DNA from: Pararobbsia alpina
GTDB taxonomy: Bacteria; Pseudomonadota; Gammaproteobacteria; Burkholderiales; Burkholderiaceae
NCBI RefSeq assembly: GCF_902859895.1
Contig: NZ_CADIKM010000009.1
Span: 110,425 to 174,424, forward strand
Length of the DNA stretch: 64,000 nucleotides
Reading direction: 5' to 3'
The position numbers were made by a program, and so were the translations under genes. Position 1 is the first letter of the stretch; every line of letters begins with the position of its first letter. Shown piece after piece: positions 29,455 to 39,142 of the stretch. The notes beneath the pieces were generated by a model. It worked only from the letters and a program-made list of their open reading frames with translations, ran no database searches and had not been told where the DNA came from.

Positions 29455-29568
29455 GTCGTCTCCAGACTGTGCGCGTTGCGCTGACGCCTTGCTTTGGCTT
29501 CGGGTTTGCTTTGATATGGCGTTGCCGCGCGCCTCGCTTTGGGCCGTGGTCGTCTTCCCTGCTCGTCT

Positions 29569-29596
29569 TACTTCCCGCTTCATATTTCCTGCTTCA
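29569..29596 (-). repeat. 14-bp tandem repeat in a purine-rich intergenic linker
   Basis: On the minus strand TGAAGCAGGAAATA and TGAAGCGGGAAGTA are adjacent, 12 of 14 bases alike. They lie in a strongly purine-rich spacer between the dehydrogenase stop and the ligase start. Further degenerate copies of the motif flank it. Confidence 0.5.
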
Positions 29597-29623
29597 CGTT
29601 CCCTCTTTTCGAATTTCCCGCCG

Positions 29624-30850
29624 CTATTCCTGCTCGAGATACCGGCCGAGCTCCATCTTTGCGATCGCGTTGCGGTGGACTTCATCGGGGCCGTCGGCGA
29701 AGCGCAGCGTCCGCGCGTTCGCATAGGCGCGCGCCAGGCCGAAGTCCTCGCTGACGCCGCCGCCCCCGTGTACCTGCATCGCCCAGTCGATGACCTGGCA
29801 GGCCATGTTCGGCGCGACGACTTTGATCATCGCGATCTCCTGGCGTGCATCCTTGTTGCCGACCGTGTCCATCTTGTGCGCGGCGTTGAGCACGAGAAAC
29901 CGTGCCTGGTCGATCATGATGCGCGCATTGGCGATGCGTTCGCGCGTCACGCCCTGCTCAGCGAGCCTGCGGCCGAATGCGACGCGCTTCAGCGAACGTC
30001 GGCACATCGCTTCGAGCGCGCGCTCGGCGACTCCGATCAGGCGCATGCAGTGGTGAATGCGCCCCGGCCCGAGCCGGCCCTGTGCGATCTCGAAACCGCG
30101 GCCTTCGCCGAGCAGGATATTTGAAACCGGCACGCGCACGTTCTCGAACAGCACCTCGGCGTGGCCGTGCGGCGCATCGTCATAACCGAACACGGGCAGA
30201 TGGCGCACCACCTTGACACCGGGCGTGTCCATCGGCACCAGGATCATCGACTGCTGCTGGTGACGGTTCGCGTGGCCGGGATCGGTCTTGCCCATGAAGA
30301 TCAGGATCTTGCAGCGCGGATCATTGGCGCCCGAGGTCCACCACTTGTGCCCGTTGATCACATACTCGTCGCCATCGCGCTCGATGCGCGACTGGATATT
30401 GGTCGCATCGGACGAAGCGACCTCGGGCTCGGTCATGGCGAAGCCCGAACGGATCTTGCCTTCGAGCAGCGGTACGAGCCACTGCTTCTGCTGCTCGGGC
30501 GTCGCATAGCGCACGAGCGTTTCCATATTGCCGGTGTCCGGCGCCGAGCAATTGAACGGTTCGGCGCCGAGCGGCGAGCGGCCCATGATCTCGCAGAGGG
30601 GCGCGTATTCGAGATTGGTCAGGCCCGCGCCATATTGCGACTCAGGCAGGAACAGATTCCAGAGCCCGGCCGCACGCGCACGCTCCTTGAGGGTCTCCAT
30701 CACGGGTGCGGGCTGCCATGCATTGCCCGCCTTGCGCGCGGCGTCCATCTGCTGCGCGAACACGTCCTCTGCCGGGTACACGTACTCGTCCATGAAAGCG
30801 GCGACGCGTTGCTGCAGATTCTTGACCTTGTCTGAATGGTGGAAATCCAT
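29624..30850 (-). CDS. Acyl-CoA dehydrogenase
   Basis: 408 residues. N-terminal helical domain, then the flavin-contacting segment [33 protein letters not shown], and the C-terminal helical domain with [33 protein letters not shown]. This version, with an extended N-terminus starting [22 protein letters not shown], belongs with the ACAD10/11-like group. In many bacteria that group is encoded beside an APH-type phosphotransferase, as it is here. It would oxidise an acyl-CoA, possibly after phosphate removal from a hydroxyacyl group. AAGGAC precedes the ATG at 30850. Confidence 0.93.
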   Translation of the reverse strand: MDFHHSDKVKNLQQRVAAFMDEYVYPAEDVFAQQMDAARKAGNAWQPAPVMETLKERARAAGLWNLFLPESQYGAGLTNLEYAPLCEIMGRSPLGAEPFNCSAPDTGNMETLVRYATPEQQKQWLVPLLEGKIRSGFAMTEPEVASSDATNIQSRIERDGDEYVINGHKWWTSGANDPRCKILIFMGKTDPGHANRHQQQSMILVPMDTPGVKVVRHLPVFGYDDAPHGHAEVLFENVRVPVSNILLGEGRGFEIAQGRLGPGRIHHCMRLIGVAERALEAMCRRSLKRVAFGRRLAEQGVTRERIANARIMIDQARFLVLNAAHKMDTVGNKDARQEIAMIKVVAPNMACQVIDWAMQVHGGGGVSEDFGLARAYANARTLRFADGPDEVHRNAIAKMELGRYLEQE

Positions 30851-30899
30851 GAAGCAAGTCCTTGTCGGGAGAGCGGGATGCCGTGAGCAAAACGCGACA

Positions 30900-31991
30900 T
30901 CAAGCGCGCATGGCATCCACCTGTTGCGCAAGCTTCCACGCATGCTCGGCAAGTGGACGCGTGCGTTTGCCGGCCTCGAGGGCACCCGCGCTCGACGCAT
31001 TGCCCTGCAATGCGCGTGCGGTGATGCCCTGGAGAATACCCACAAGCCGGAACATATTGAATACCAGGTAGTAACCCCAATCGACCTCGGAGACCTCGGC
31101 AAACTGCCCCCGTCCCGTGCGCCGCAGATACGTCCGCAGGTAGTCGGCCTCGCTCGGGATGCCGAGCGCGGCGAGATCGGCACCCGCAAGGCCGCGCGCC
31201 TCGCCCTCGATCATGCGCCAGGTCATGCAGTGGTAGGCGAAGTCCACGAGCGGATGGCCGATGGTCGACAATTCCCAATCGAGCACGGCCAGGATGCGCG
31301 GTTCGTCGGGATGAAGGATTACGTTGTCGAGCCGGTAGTCGCCGTGCACGATGCGGCTTTCGTCGTTCGCGGGAAGATGACGCGGCAGCCAATCGATCAG
31401 CTGATCGGCCGCTTCGATACGTTCGGTTTCGGCAGCGCGATATTGCGTGGTCCAGCGTGCGACCTGGCGCTCGATATAGTTGCCGGGACGACCGTAGTCG
31501 GCGAGGCCGATCGAGGCGGGATCGATCATGTGCATCGCGGCGATCACGCGGTTCATCTCGTCATAGATCGCGCCTCGCTGCGCGGGGGCCATGCCGGGCA
31601 GCGCCGGCTCCCAGAGCACGCGTCCTTCGATGTACTCCATGATGTAGAACGCCGTGCCGATGACCTCGGGTGCCTCGCACAACGCGTATGCACGCGGCAC
31701 GGGCACCTCGGTGCCGGCGAGCGCGCTGATCACGCGGAACTCGCGCTCGACGGCATGCGCCGAGGGCAGCAGCACACCGGAGGGCTTGCGGCGCAGCACG
31801 TAGCGCTGCCCACCGGCCTGGAGCCGGAACGTCGGGTTCGATTGGCCACCCTTGAACTGCTCGACCTCGAGCGGTCCCCTGAACCCTTCGACATGCTCGC
31901 GCATATAGTCTGCAAGCCGGCCGACATCGAACGAATAGGTCGGTGCGACAGGTCGCGTGCCCGAAAAATCCGCACTTCCGGAAGCATTCAT
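30900..31991 (-). CDS. APH-type phosphotransferase (ACAD10 N-domain-like)
   Basis: 363 residues of the aminoglycoside phosphotransferase/choline kinase fold. The catalytic loop [14 protein letters not shown] and metal-binding [20 protein letters not shown] are intact, as are the nucleotide-loop [13 protein letters not shown] and YVLRRKP. In animals this domain is fused to acyl-CoA dehydrogenase in ACAD10/11, which act on 4-hydroxyacyl-CoAs. Here the two are neighbouring genes 49 bases apart. A role in phosphorylating hydroxyacyl-CoA for the dehydrogenase is inference from that parallel. GGAG precedes the ATG at 31991. Confidence 0.9.
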   Translation of the reverse strand: MNASGSADFSGTRPVAPTYSFDVGRLADYMREHVEGFRGPLEVEQFKGGQSNPTFRLQAGGQRYVLRRKPSGVLLPSAHAVEREFRVISALAGTEVPVPRAYALCEAPEVIGTAFYIMEYIEGRVLWEPALPGMAPAQRGAIYDEMNRVIAAMHMIDPASIGLADYGRPGNYIERQVARWTTQYRAAETERIEAADQLIDWLPRHLPANDESRIVHGDYRLDNVILHPDEPRILAVLDWELSTIGHPLVDFAYHCMTWRMIEGEARGLAGADLAALGIPSEADYLRTYLRRTGRGQFAEVSEVDWGYYLVFNMFRLVGILQGITARALQGNASSAGALEAGKRTRPLAEHAWKLAQQVDAMRA

Positions 31992-32196
31992 CAGTGTCTC
32001 CGAGAACTGTATGACGTGCCCGCCGTGCTGTGGAGCGCTGCAGGCATGCCGGCCTCGATTCCCGTTTATTGGGAACGAGCCCTGCGCAAGCCGGTCGCTT
32101 TGCATTTCTTCTACGGACTTTACAAGGCCTTCTTTCGCTCAGGAAGGGTTGAGCGTGCATCAAGCCCCGATGATCGCACCGCCTGCGAGACCGGAA

Positions 32197-32940
32197 TCAG
32201 TCGATTGATTCGGTGCCATCGAACAAGCCGATGCGTGCGTCGAATTCCTTTTGCTGGCGCTGGAACGCTTCATCGAGATGGGCCTGCAGTGCACGTTCGG
32301 CCGCGTCCGGATCGTGCGATGCCAGCGCATCGAGCACGTTCTGATGCTGGCTCAGGGTCATCTCGCCGACAACCGGATCCCGTACGGTGATATGACGCAC
32401 GCGATCGATCGGGGCGCGTACCAGATCGATCAGTTGCGAGACCTTGGGCAGATGCGCGGCGCGGCTGACAGTCGAATGGAAGGCGTTGTCGTGAATGATC
32501 GCGGCCACCGCATCGCCGCGCGTGATCGCGCGGCGATGCGCGTCCTGAATCGTGCGAAGCTGCTCGATCTCGTTGAAGCTGATGATTTCCGCGGCGCGCC
32601 GGATGCTTGCGGTCTCGAGCACCCGCCGGATCAGCGCGCTTTCCATGAACTGTTCGCGTCTGACCGGAGCCACGAAGGTCCCGGACTGCGCGGCGATCAG
32701 CACAAGTTCCTCGCGTGCGAGCTGAAGCAAGGCCTCGCGCACGGGCGTGCGCGAAATGCCGAGCGTCTCGGCGAGCGCACGCTCGAAGATCACATCCATC
32801 GGATGCAATTGCATCGTGACGATGGCATCGCGCACCACGCGGTAGATCTGAGCGGACAAAGGCTTGGACCGGTCCAGCACATAGCCGGGCGGCAGCACGC
32901 GGGCACCAAATTCCTGCGGATCGTTGCGGTCAGATTTCAT
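32197..32940 (-). CDS. GntR-family regulator, FadR subfamily (FCD domain)
   Basis: 247 residues. Winged helix-turn-helix at about 25-85 (MQLHPMDVIFERALAETLGISRTPVREALLQLAREELV), then an all-helical FCD domain. Its metal-site histidines include HDNAFHSTVSRAA and SQHQNVLDAL. It sits between the acyl-CoA genes and the enolase/ABC importer genes, all on the same strand. A 15-bp dyad at 33007-33021 lies just upstream. It may control either neighbouring set and itself. The ATG at 32940 has GGAG ten to thirteen bases upstream; a longer reading from 32985 runs toward that dyad. Confidence 0.88.
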   Translation of the reverse strand: MKSDRNDPQEFGARVLPPGYVLDRSKPLSAQIYRVVRDAIVTMQLHPMDVIFERALAETLGISRTPVREALLQLAREELVLIAAQSGTFVAPVRREQFMESALIRRVLETASIRRAAEIISFNEIEQLRTIQDAHRRAITRGDAVAAIIHDNAFHSTVSRAAHLPKVSQLIDLVRAPIDRVRHITVRDPVVGEMTLSQHQNVLDALASHDPDAAERALQAHLDEAFQRQQKEFDARIGLFDGTESID

Positions 32941-33006
32941 GTCGTCCGGGTCTCCGGCGGTGCCGCATGAGCGCACACCGGCCAATGGGTCTCCTGCCTC
33001 GAAGTC

Positions 33007-33021
33007 CTACTAGTATAGTAG
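33007..33021. promoter_or_regulatory. Dyad operator upstream of the FCD-type GntR gene
   Basis: CTACTA-GTA-TAGTAG, a perfect six-base inverted repeat with a three-base spacer. It lies in the 122-bp space between the enolase-family gene end and the regulator start. Its AT-rich character also gives a -10-like TATAGT. Confidence 0.6.
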
Positions 33022-33062
33022 GCTCAGCCGATCGCCCGGACTGGCACCCTGCGGCCCGGGTT

Positions 33063-34166
33063 CTATCGAACCGTATGCCTGACCAGGCTGCGCTTTTCAA
33101 TCTCCGCCCAGTCCCACTCGATGCCGAGCCCGGCCTGCGTCGGCGCCTGCGCATGGCCGTCGCGAATCACCATGGTCTGCGTGGTCACTTCGTCGAGTTG
33201 CGGAATATGTTCGACCCATGCCGAGTTCGGCACCGCGCAGCACAAGCTCACGTGGAGTTCCATGAGGAAGTGCGGACTGACCGCCACGTTCATGCACTCG
33301 GCCATGTGCGCGACCTTCAGCCACGGCGTGATGCCGCCAATGCGCCCCACGTCGACCTGCACGATCGAACAGGCGTCGAGCCGCAGGTAGTCGCCGAACT
33401 GGCCCGGGCTGTACAACGACTCCCCGACGGCGATCGGAATGCGGCTGCGCGCATTGAGCCGCGCATGGCCGGCGACATCGTCGGCAGGCATCGGCTCCTC
33501 GAGCCACGCGAGCCCGATTTCCGCAAGGGCATCGGCGCGACGCAACGCCTCACTGATCGTGAACGCCTGGTTCGCATCGACCATCAGCTCGAATTCGGAG
33601 CCGACCGCCTCGCGTACCGCGCTCAGGCGCGCCACGTCTTCGGCCCCGCGCGGCTTGCCGACCTTGAGCTTCGCGCCGAGAAAGCCCTGCTCCTTCGCGG
33701 CGACGGTCTGCTTCACGAGCGTATCGACCGGCAATTGCAGCCAGCCGCCTTCGGTCGTATAGCAGGGCACCTGCGATTTCGCGCCACCGAGCAGACGCCA
33801 CAAGGGCAAGTCGGCCTGGCGGGCGCGCCAATCCCACAGCGCGGTGTCGATCGCCGCCAGCGCGATGCTGGTAATGGCGCCGACCGCGGTCGCATGAGTA
33901 TGAAACAGCATCGCGCGCCAGTGCGCCTCGACCTCGACCGGGCTCTTGCCGATCAGCATCGGCGCCAGATGATCCTTCAACAAGGCCATGACCGACGACC
34001 CGCCTGTGCCGATCGTGTAGCTGTAGCCGATGCCTTCACTGCCATCGTCGCAGACGATGCGCACCACCGGAGTTTCCTGCGTGACAAAAGACTGAATGGC
34101 GTCCTGGCGCGTCGTTTTCGGCGCAAGGTCGACCTGCATCAGTTCGATACGTTCGATGATCGGCAT
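33063..34166 (-). CDS. Mandelate racemase/muconate lactonizing enzyme family protein
   Basis: 367 residues of the enolase superfamily. Catalytic Lys166 and Lys168 (KLKVG), metal ligands Asp197 (VDANQAF), Glu223 (LEEPM) and Glu249 (GESLYS), and the general base His299 in SPHFLMELH are all present. A Lys-x-Lys motif with a His on the opposite side fits the mandelate racemase subgroup, which includes sugar-acid dehydratases and racemases. It ends an operon with an ABC importer for a sugar-like compound, so a sugar acid or polyol is a plausible substrate. The ATG at 34166 starts the family alignment; the ribosome-binding site is weak. Confidence 0.9.
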   Translation of the reverse strand: MPIIERIELMQVDLAPKTTRQDAIQSFVTQETPVVRIVCDDGSEGIGYSYTIGTGGSSVMALLKDHLAPMLIGKSPVEVEAHWRAMLFHTHATAVGAITSIALAAIDTALWDWRARQADLPLWRLLGGAKSQVPCYTTEGGWLQLPVDTLVKQTVAAKEQGFLGAKLKVGKPRGAEDVARLSAVREAVGSEFELMVDANQAFTISEALRRADALAEIGLAWLEEPMPADDVAGHARLNARSRIPIAVGESLYSPGQFGDYLRLDACSIVQVDVGRIGGITPWLKVAHMAECMNVAVSPHFLMELHVSLCCAVPNSAWVEHIPQLDEVTTQTMVIRDGHAQAPTQAGLGIEWDWAEIEKRSLVRHTVR

Positions 34167-34306
34167 AGTGGGATCTGTGTAGGTGCCTGGATAGTTCGCT
34201 ATCCATGAATCTGTGTCAGGTTCGGGTACGGGTACGGAACCGCGGGTTCGGGGCCGCCGCGAGGCGGCCCGTCGTGGTACGGCATGGCCTCGCGCGGCCT
34301 TCTGCT

Positions 34307-35275
34307 TCAGCCCTTCACACCACCGAGCGTCAGACCCGCGATCAGGTGCTTCTGGACGATGAAGGTCAGGATCAGTGCGGGAACGATGATGATCACGGCC
34401 ATCGCACACATGCCGGCCCAGTCGATCGTGAACTGCGCGGTGAAGTCCATCAGCCCGACCGGCAGCGTCTTCGTGTCGGTGCTGCGCGTCAGTTGCGAGG
34501 CCAGTGCGAATTCATTCCACGCGGTCAGGAAGGCGAAGATGCCCGCCGATGCAACGCCCGATTTGGCGAGCGGAAACTCGACTTGCCAGAACGCCTGCCA
34601 GCGCGTGCAGCCATCGATCTCGGCCGCCTCGGCGAGTTCTTTCGGAATCTGCCGGAAAAAGCCATCGATCAGCCAGACCGAGAACGGCACGTTCATCGCG
34701 ACATACACGAGGATGGTGCCAAACTTCGTATCGATGAGGCCGAGCCACGACCAGATGATGAACACCGGCAGCGACAACGCGATGCCCGGCACCGCACGCG
34801 ACAGCATCAACCCGACGAACAGGGTGTTCTTGTAGCGGAACTTGTAGCGCGCGAAGGCATAGCCGCCCGCAAGGCCGATCAGGATCGCGATCACCGTGCT
34901 CGACACCGAGATGATCAGGGAGTTGGTGAAGTACTGGCGCACCGGAATGGCCGCGACATCGCCGTAGCCGAAGATATTGCGGAAATTGTCGAGCGTGTAC
35001 GTCGATGCCGCGAAGATGTTGTCGCGCGCGAGGATCGAGACATTCGAGCGGAACGCGTTGAGCACGACCCAAAGGCCCGGCAACAGGATCACGCAAAGCG
35101 AGACGAAGACGCCGAAGCGCACCGCCCAGCGCATGAACAAGGCATGAGGAAACCACGGTTTGCGATAGTCGACGGGCGCATCGCGTTCGGCGAGGCGGTC
35201 CGCCTTGATCTGCGTGTGCAGCGAAGCGGCGCCGGACACGGTCTGTTCGGTTCGGTTTGAAATCGGCTCGGTCAT
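34307..35275 (-). CDS. ABC sugar importer permease (MalG type)
   Basis: 322 residues with six hydrophobic spans after a 50-residue polar N-terminus. The EAA loop that docks the ATPase is readable as AEAAEIDGCTRWQAFWQVEFPL. With the MalF-type permease before it, it makes the channel of a CUT1 carbohydrate importer. The ATG at 35275 lies one base after the stop of the upstream permease gene; an ATG at 35284 would overlap that gene by eight bases. The 140-base gap to the enolase-family gene holds no obvious terminator. Confidence 0.93.
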   Translation of the reverse strand: MTEPISNRTEQTVSGAASLHTQIKADRLAERDAPVDYRKPWFPHALFMRWAVRFGVFVSLCVILLPGLWVVLNAFRSNVSILARDNIFAASTYTLDNFRNIFGYGDVAAIPVRQYFTNSLIISVSSTVIAILIGLAGGYAFARYKFRYKNTLFVGLMLSRAVPGIALSLPVFIIWSWLGLIDTKFGTILVYVAMNVPFSVWLIDGFFRQIPKELAEAAEIDGCTRWQAFWQVEFPLAKSGVASAGIFAFLTAWNEFALASQLTRSTDTKTLPVGLMDFTAQFTIDWAGMCAMAVIIIVPALILTFIVQKHLIAGLTLGGVKG

Positions 35276-35276
35276 A

Positions 35277-36179
35277 TCAGGCATCCGCCTCGTTCAGGAA
35301 CTGCCGCGCGGCGTTGAGCTTGCGGAAAAAATAAAGCGTGAAGGCGATCGACAGCAGCACCGCGATATACGACATCGCATTTGCATAGCCCATGCGCGCG
35401 TCCTCGTAGCCCGCGCGCGCGGCAAGCGTCCAGATCAGTTCGGTGCGGCCCGCCGGACCGCCGTCGGTCATGATCTTGACGATATCGAATGCACGCCCGA
35501 CGTCGAGTGAGCGAATCGTCATCGCGATATAGACGAAGGGCATCAGGAACGGCAGCGTCACGTGGCGGAAAGCCTGCCACGATGTGCAGCCGTCCACCCG
35601 TGCCGCTTCGAGCGGATCCTGCGGCATGGCCATGAGGCCCGCGAGCAGCAGGATCGCGAAAATCGAAGTCGAATTCCAGATCTCGGCAACCGCGAGCGAG
35701 AAGAACGCGAGCTTGCCGTCGACGAGCCAGGGAATCGCCTGGGTCACGCCGAAGCCATGCTGGAGAATGTGGTTCACGATGCCGATGTTGTCGTTGAACA
35801 TGAACTTGAACTGAAAGCCCACGAGCATCGGCGAGAACATCATCGGGAACATCACGATCGTACGGATCGCACGTTGCCCGAGCGTGATCTGGTGCACGAG
35901 CAAGGCGATGCCCAGACCGAGCAGCATCTCGAGGTTCAGCACGACAGTCAGGAAAGCAATCGTGCGACCGAGCGCAATCCAGAATTCCGTCGAGGCGAAC
36001 AGGCGGAGGTAATTCTTGAAGCCGATCACGTCGAGGATCGAATCGGGGCGCGTGAGCCGGTAGCTCGTAAAGCTCGTATACAGCGAAAACAGCAAGGGGA
36101 CCGCAACCACGATCAGTATCACGACAAACGACGGCAGCAACAGGCGGGCGGCCGGCGATATCCTTTGCGACAGGCTCAT
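35277..36179 (-). CDS. ABC sugar importer permease (MalF/UgpA type)
   Basis: 300 residues with six hydrophobic spans. The EAA loop reads EAARVDGCTSWQAFRHVTLPFL, and FSLYTSFTSYRL near the N-terminus is typical of CUT1 permeases. It lies 89 bases after the binding-protein gene and is tightly coupled to the MalG-type gene downstream. Confidence 0.94.
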   Translation of the reverse strand: MSLSQRISPAARLLLPSFVVILIVVAVPLLFSLYTSFTSYRLTRPDSILDVIGFKNYLRLFASTEFWIALGRTIAFLTVVLNLEMLLGLGIALLVHQITLGQRAIRTIVMFPMMFSPMLVGFQFKFMFNDNIGIVNHILQHGFGVTQAIPWLVDGKLAFFSLAVAEIWNSTSIFAILLLAGLMAMPQDPLEAARVDGCTSWQAFRHVTLPFLMPFVYIAMTIRSLDVGRAFDIVKIMTDGGPAGRTELIWTLAARAGYEDARMGYANAMSYIAVLLSIAFTLYFFRKLNAARQFLNEADA

Positions 36180-36268
36180 TGATTCGTTCTCGAACAGTAC
36201 GGCTCAGGCAAGAAAAGCGGGAGGAAGCCAGCCGCGACGGCCGGCTTCATCCCCAGGCTCACAATCTA

Positions 36269-37597
36269 TTACTTGTAGTAGCCGGCATCGTCCATCATCG
36301 CTTGGACCGACTTGGCGGCGTCGTCAAGGGCTTGCTGCGAGCTCTTGTCGCCGACGATCGCCTTTTGCAGTTGCGGCCAGATCAGGTTCGACGCTTCGAT
36401 CCATTCGGGGATCAACGGCGGCGTGAACGATTCGTCACGCATCGCGCTCGAGAACGTCTGGAAGACGTCGGCCATATACGTGTCGTTCTTCGCCTTGAAC
36501 TCGGCCAGCGCAGCCTGCTGCGCATCGAGACGCGACGGGATCAGACCGCGGCGCGCTTCGAGCATCTGCGCGTCGTGGCTCGTCAGGAACTCGATGAAGT
36601 CCGCGGCGGCCTTCGGGTTGTCGCATAGCGTCGTGATCGAGAACGAATGCGAACCCGACCAGCCCGTGCGGACCCCCGCCGAACCCTTCGGTGCCGGCGC
36701 GATGCCCACCTGACCCGCGATCTTGCTGCTCTTCGGGTCATTAAAGTAGCTCGCCCAGCCGCTCCAGTCGAGGTCGAACGCGACCGAGCCGCTCGCGAAA
36801 CCGTTGCCCAGATCGTCCCACACATAGTTCGGCGAGCCCTTGGGCACCGCACCGGACTTGTAGAGGTCGACAAACCAGTTCAGCGCCTTCACGCCGGCCG
36901 GCGAATTGAAGGTCGGCTTCCACTGCTTGTCGAACAGCTGGCCGCCGTTCGCACGAAGCATTTCATAGAAGCGCCCCGAGATCGCCTCGTCCTTGCCCGC
37001 GAACTGCGTGCCGTAGAACTGCGGCGGCTTCGCGAAGAACTTGGCTTGCTGCGACGCTTCATCCCATGTCGTCGGCGGCGCGAGATCCTTGCCGAACTTC
37101 GTCTTGTAGGCGGCCTTGATCGCCGGGTCGTTGTAGGTCTTCTTGTTGTAGTAGAGCTCGCTGATGTCCGAATGGCGCGGGATCTGCAGCAGCTTCCCGC
37201 CGACGGTCGACTGTTCGATCACGCGCGGCGCGAAGTTCGCGATGTAGTCAGCCGGGATCACGCCCTTGAGGTCGCGGAACAAGCCCGGGTACTGCGGCGC
37301 GAAGCTGGTGTGGTTCGAGCCGACGCAGTAGTCGATCTTCCGCGCGGCGATGTCCTGCTTGTATTCGCGATCGAGATCGAAGTAGTTCTTGCGCGAGATG
37401 ATGTCGACCTTCGCGCCCGTCTTCTTTTCCCATTCGGGAATCAGGGTGTACAGCGGCTCATACTGGGCCCCACCGATCAGCTTGACGCGCAGCGTATAGC
37501 CGTCGTAGGCGCCGGCGAGCGCGGGCGTCGCGGGCGCAAGCAACACGCCGACGAGTGTCGACGTGAGCAGCAAGGAGGGAATGAAGCGTGCTTTCAT
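36269..37597 (-). CDS. ABC sugar importer periplasmic binding protein
   Basis: 442 residues with a 28-residue signal peptide ending in PALA before GAYDGYTLRVKL. The mature part has the family 1 solute-binding fold: YEPLYTLIPEWEKKTGAKVDI, a run of aromatic residues, GFASGSVAFDLDWSGWASYF, and SGSHSFSITTLCDNPKAAADFIEFL, which match CUT1 binding proteins for sugars or polyols. GGAG precedes the ATG at 37597. It follows the ATPase gene by 94 bases. The ligand cannot be read from sequence; the enolase-family gene downstream points to a sugar acid or related compound. Confidence 0.93.
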   Translation of the reverse strand: MKARFIPSLLLTSTLVGVLLAPATPALAGAYDGYTLRVKLIGGAQYEPLYTLIPEWEKKTGAKVDIISRKNYFDLDREYKQDIAARKIDYCVGSNHTSFAPQYPGLFRDLKGVIPADYIANFAPRVIEQSTVGGKLLQIPRHSDISELYYNKKTYNDPAIKAAYKTKFGKDLAPPTTWDEASQQAKFFAKPPQFYGTQFAGKDEAISGRFYEMLRANGGQLFDKQWKPTFNSPAGVKALNWFVDLYKSGAVPKGSPNYVWDDLGNGFASGSVAFDLDWSGWASYFNDPKSSKIAGQVGIAPAPKGSAGVRTGWSGSHSFSITTLCDNPKAAADFIEFLTSHDAQMLEARRGLIPSRLDAQQAALAEFKAKNDTYMADVFQTFSSAMRDESFTPPLIPEWIEASNLIWPQLQKAIVGDKSSQQALDDAAKSVQAMMDDAGYYK

Positions 37598-37691
37598 GTG
37601 GTCGTCTCCATTAGGTACTTCGTTGATTTTTGTAGGTGATGAAACGTTCGGCTCGCGGCCGTGCGGATGCAGGGTGCCGCGCCGTGGATAC

Positions 37692-38798
37692 TCAATGCAG
37701 CGATTGCCCGGGCGCTGGTGTCGGCGTCGGCAGGCGGATTTCAGTCTCGCGATCGAACAGGTACAGGCGTCCCGGCTGCGGCGCGAGCCGCACGACCGAA
37801 CCCGGTTTCGCGTCGAAGCGGTCACGCAGCGTCGCGCTGATCTCGGTTTTACCGAGCGTCATCACGAGATGCGTGTCGGCCCCCGTCGGCTCGGTCACAC
37901 GAACCTTCGTCAGCAGGCCGACGTCGTCCGTGGCGACGCTCAGATGCTCGGGACGCACGCCGAGCCACACCGTCTGCCCGCTCTTGCCAACCGGCTGACG
38001 GGCGGCCACCCAGCGCTGCCCGTCTTCGAGATCGACGAGCGTCTGGCCGTTTTCATGGCGCAGCACACCGGGCAGGAAGTTCATCGACGGCGAGCCGATA
38101 AAGCCTGCGACGAACTTGTTGACAGGATTGTCGTAGAGCTCGAGCGGCGTGCCGACCTGTTCGATCAGGCCGTCATGCAGCACGACGATGCGGTCGGCCA
38201 TCGTCATCGCTTCGATCTGGTCGTGCGTCACGTAGACCGAGGTCGTGCGCAATTCCTGATGCAGTGCCTTGATATCGGTACGCATCTTCACGCGCAGCTT
38301 CGCATCGAGATTCGACAGCGGTTCGTCGAACAGGAAGACCTTCGGGTCGCGCACGATTGCACGCCCCATCGCGACGCGCTGCCGCTGACCGCCGGACAAT
38401 GCACGCGGAAAGCGGTCGATCAGCGCGCCGAGTCCGAGCATCTGCGCCGCGTTCTGCACGCGACGTCCGATCTCCTCTTCGGCCTTCTTCTTCAGACGCA
38501 GCGCAAAGCTCATATTGCCGCCGACCGACATATGCGGATAAAGCGCGTAGTTCTGGAACACCATCGCGATATCCCGATCGCGCGGCGGCAGCTTGTTGAC
38601 GACGCGATCGCCGATGCGGACCTCGCCGCCGCTGATTTCCTCGAGCCCTGCGAGCATGCGCAGGAGCGTCGACTTGCCACAGCCCGAAGGACCCACGAGC
38701 ACGACGAACTCGCCGTCCTCGATCTTGAGGTCCACGCCGTGGATGATGTGGGTGTCCCCGTAATGTTTCTTGACCTGCGTAAGCGTGACCGAAGCCAT
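37692..38798 (-). CDS. ABC sugar importer ATPase (MalK/UgpC type)
   Basis: 368 residues. Walker [10 protein letters not shown], signature [14 protein letters not shown], Walker [13 protein letters not shown] and switch His in [16 protein letters not shown] are intact. A C-terminal regulatory OB-like domain follows (about 240-368; [24 protein letters not shown]). It energises the two permeases encoded downstream. AGGGAT lies before the ATG at 38798. As the first gene it sets the operon promoter in the space shared with the divergent GntR gene. Confidence 0.95.
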   Translation of the reverse strand: MASVTLTQVKKHYGDTHIIHGVDLKIEDGEFVVLVGPSGCGKSTLLRMLAGLEEISGGEVRIGDRVVNKLPPRDRDIAMVFQNYALYPHMSVGGNMSFALRLKKKAEEEIGRRVQNAAQMLGLGALIDRFPRALSGGQRQRVAMGRAIVRDPKVFLFDEPLSNLDAKLRVKMRTDIKALHQELRTTSVYVTHDQIEAMTMADRIVVLHDGLIEQVGTPLELYDNPVNKFVAGFIGSPSMNFLPGVLRHENGQTLVDLEDGQRWVAARQPVGKSGQTVWLGVRPEHLSVATDDVGLLTKVRVTEPTGADTHLVMTLGKTEISATLRDRFDAKPGSVVRLAPQPGRLYLFDRETEIRLPTPTPAPGQSLH

Positions 38799-38904
38799 TG
38801 AATATCCCTGTGAACCAACCGGCACGCAGCAACGATGCTGGACGGGCCGTACCCAATACAGAATTTGCGATTACTTGTTAAAACCCTCGAAGCGAGCGAT
38901 ATAC

Positions 38905-38933
38905 TTGAACAAAGGTTCAATGGTCAGGCCATT
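38905..38933. promoter_or_regulatory. Two adjoining dyads in the ABC operon/GntR intergenic region
   Basis: TTGAAC-AAAG-GTTCAA (38905-38920) is followed at once by TGGTCAGGCCA (38921-38931). The latter resembles the TGGT-N3-ACCA type sites of FadR-subfamily GntR regulators. They lie about 110 bases upstream of the ATPase gene and 210 upstream of the divergent GntR gene. Confidence 0.6.
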
Positions 38934-39142
38934 GGGCAAACGATAGGTTTTGACAGCAAGGGTTGTCAAGCAATTTGGAACCGGGTTTACCTTGATATCG
39001 GCGGTGCTGCGTTGCAATGTATCGGGCACTAAACAACGGCATTTTCAGGGCTCATGGTGAGCGTGCGCGAATGCCGTTAGCTCGTGGGCTAAAGCAGATC
39101 TGCGAGCGAGCTCCAACCGTGCGCACGGACCGGGGAACGACT

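Noticed and set aside
30528..32390. A 620-codon plus-strand open frame
   Set aside because: It runs across three minus-strand genes with clear families (dehydrogenase, phosphotransferase and the regulator region), so it is a shadow of high-GC coding sequence.
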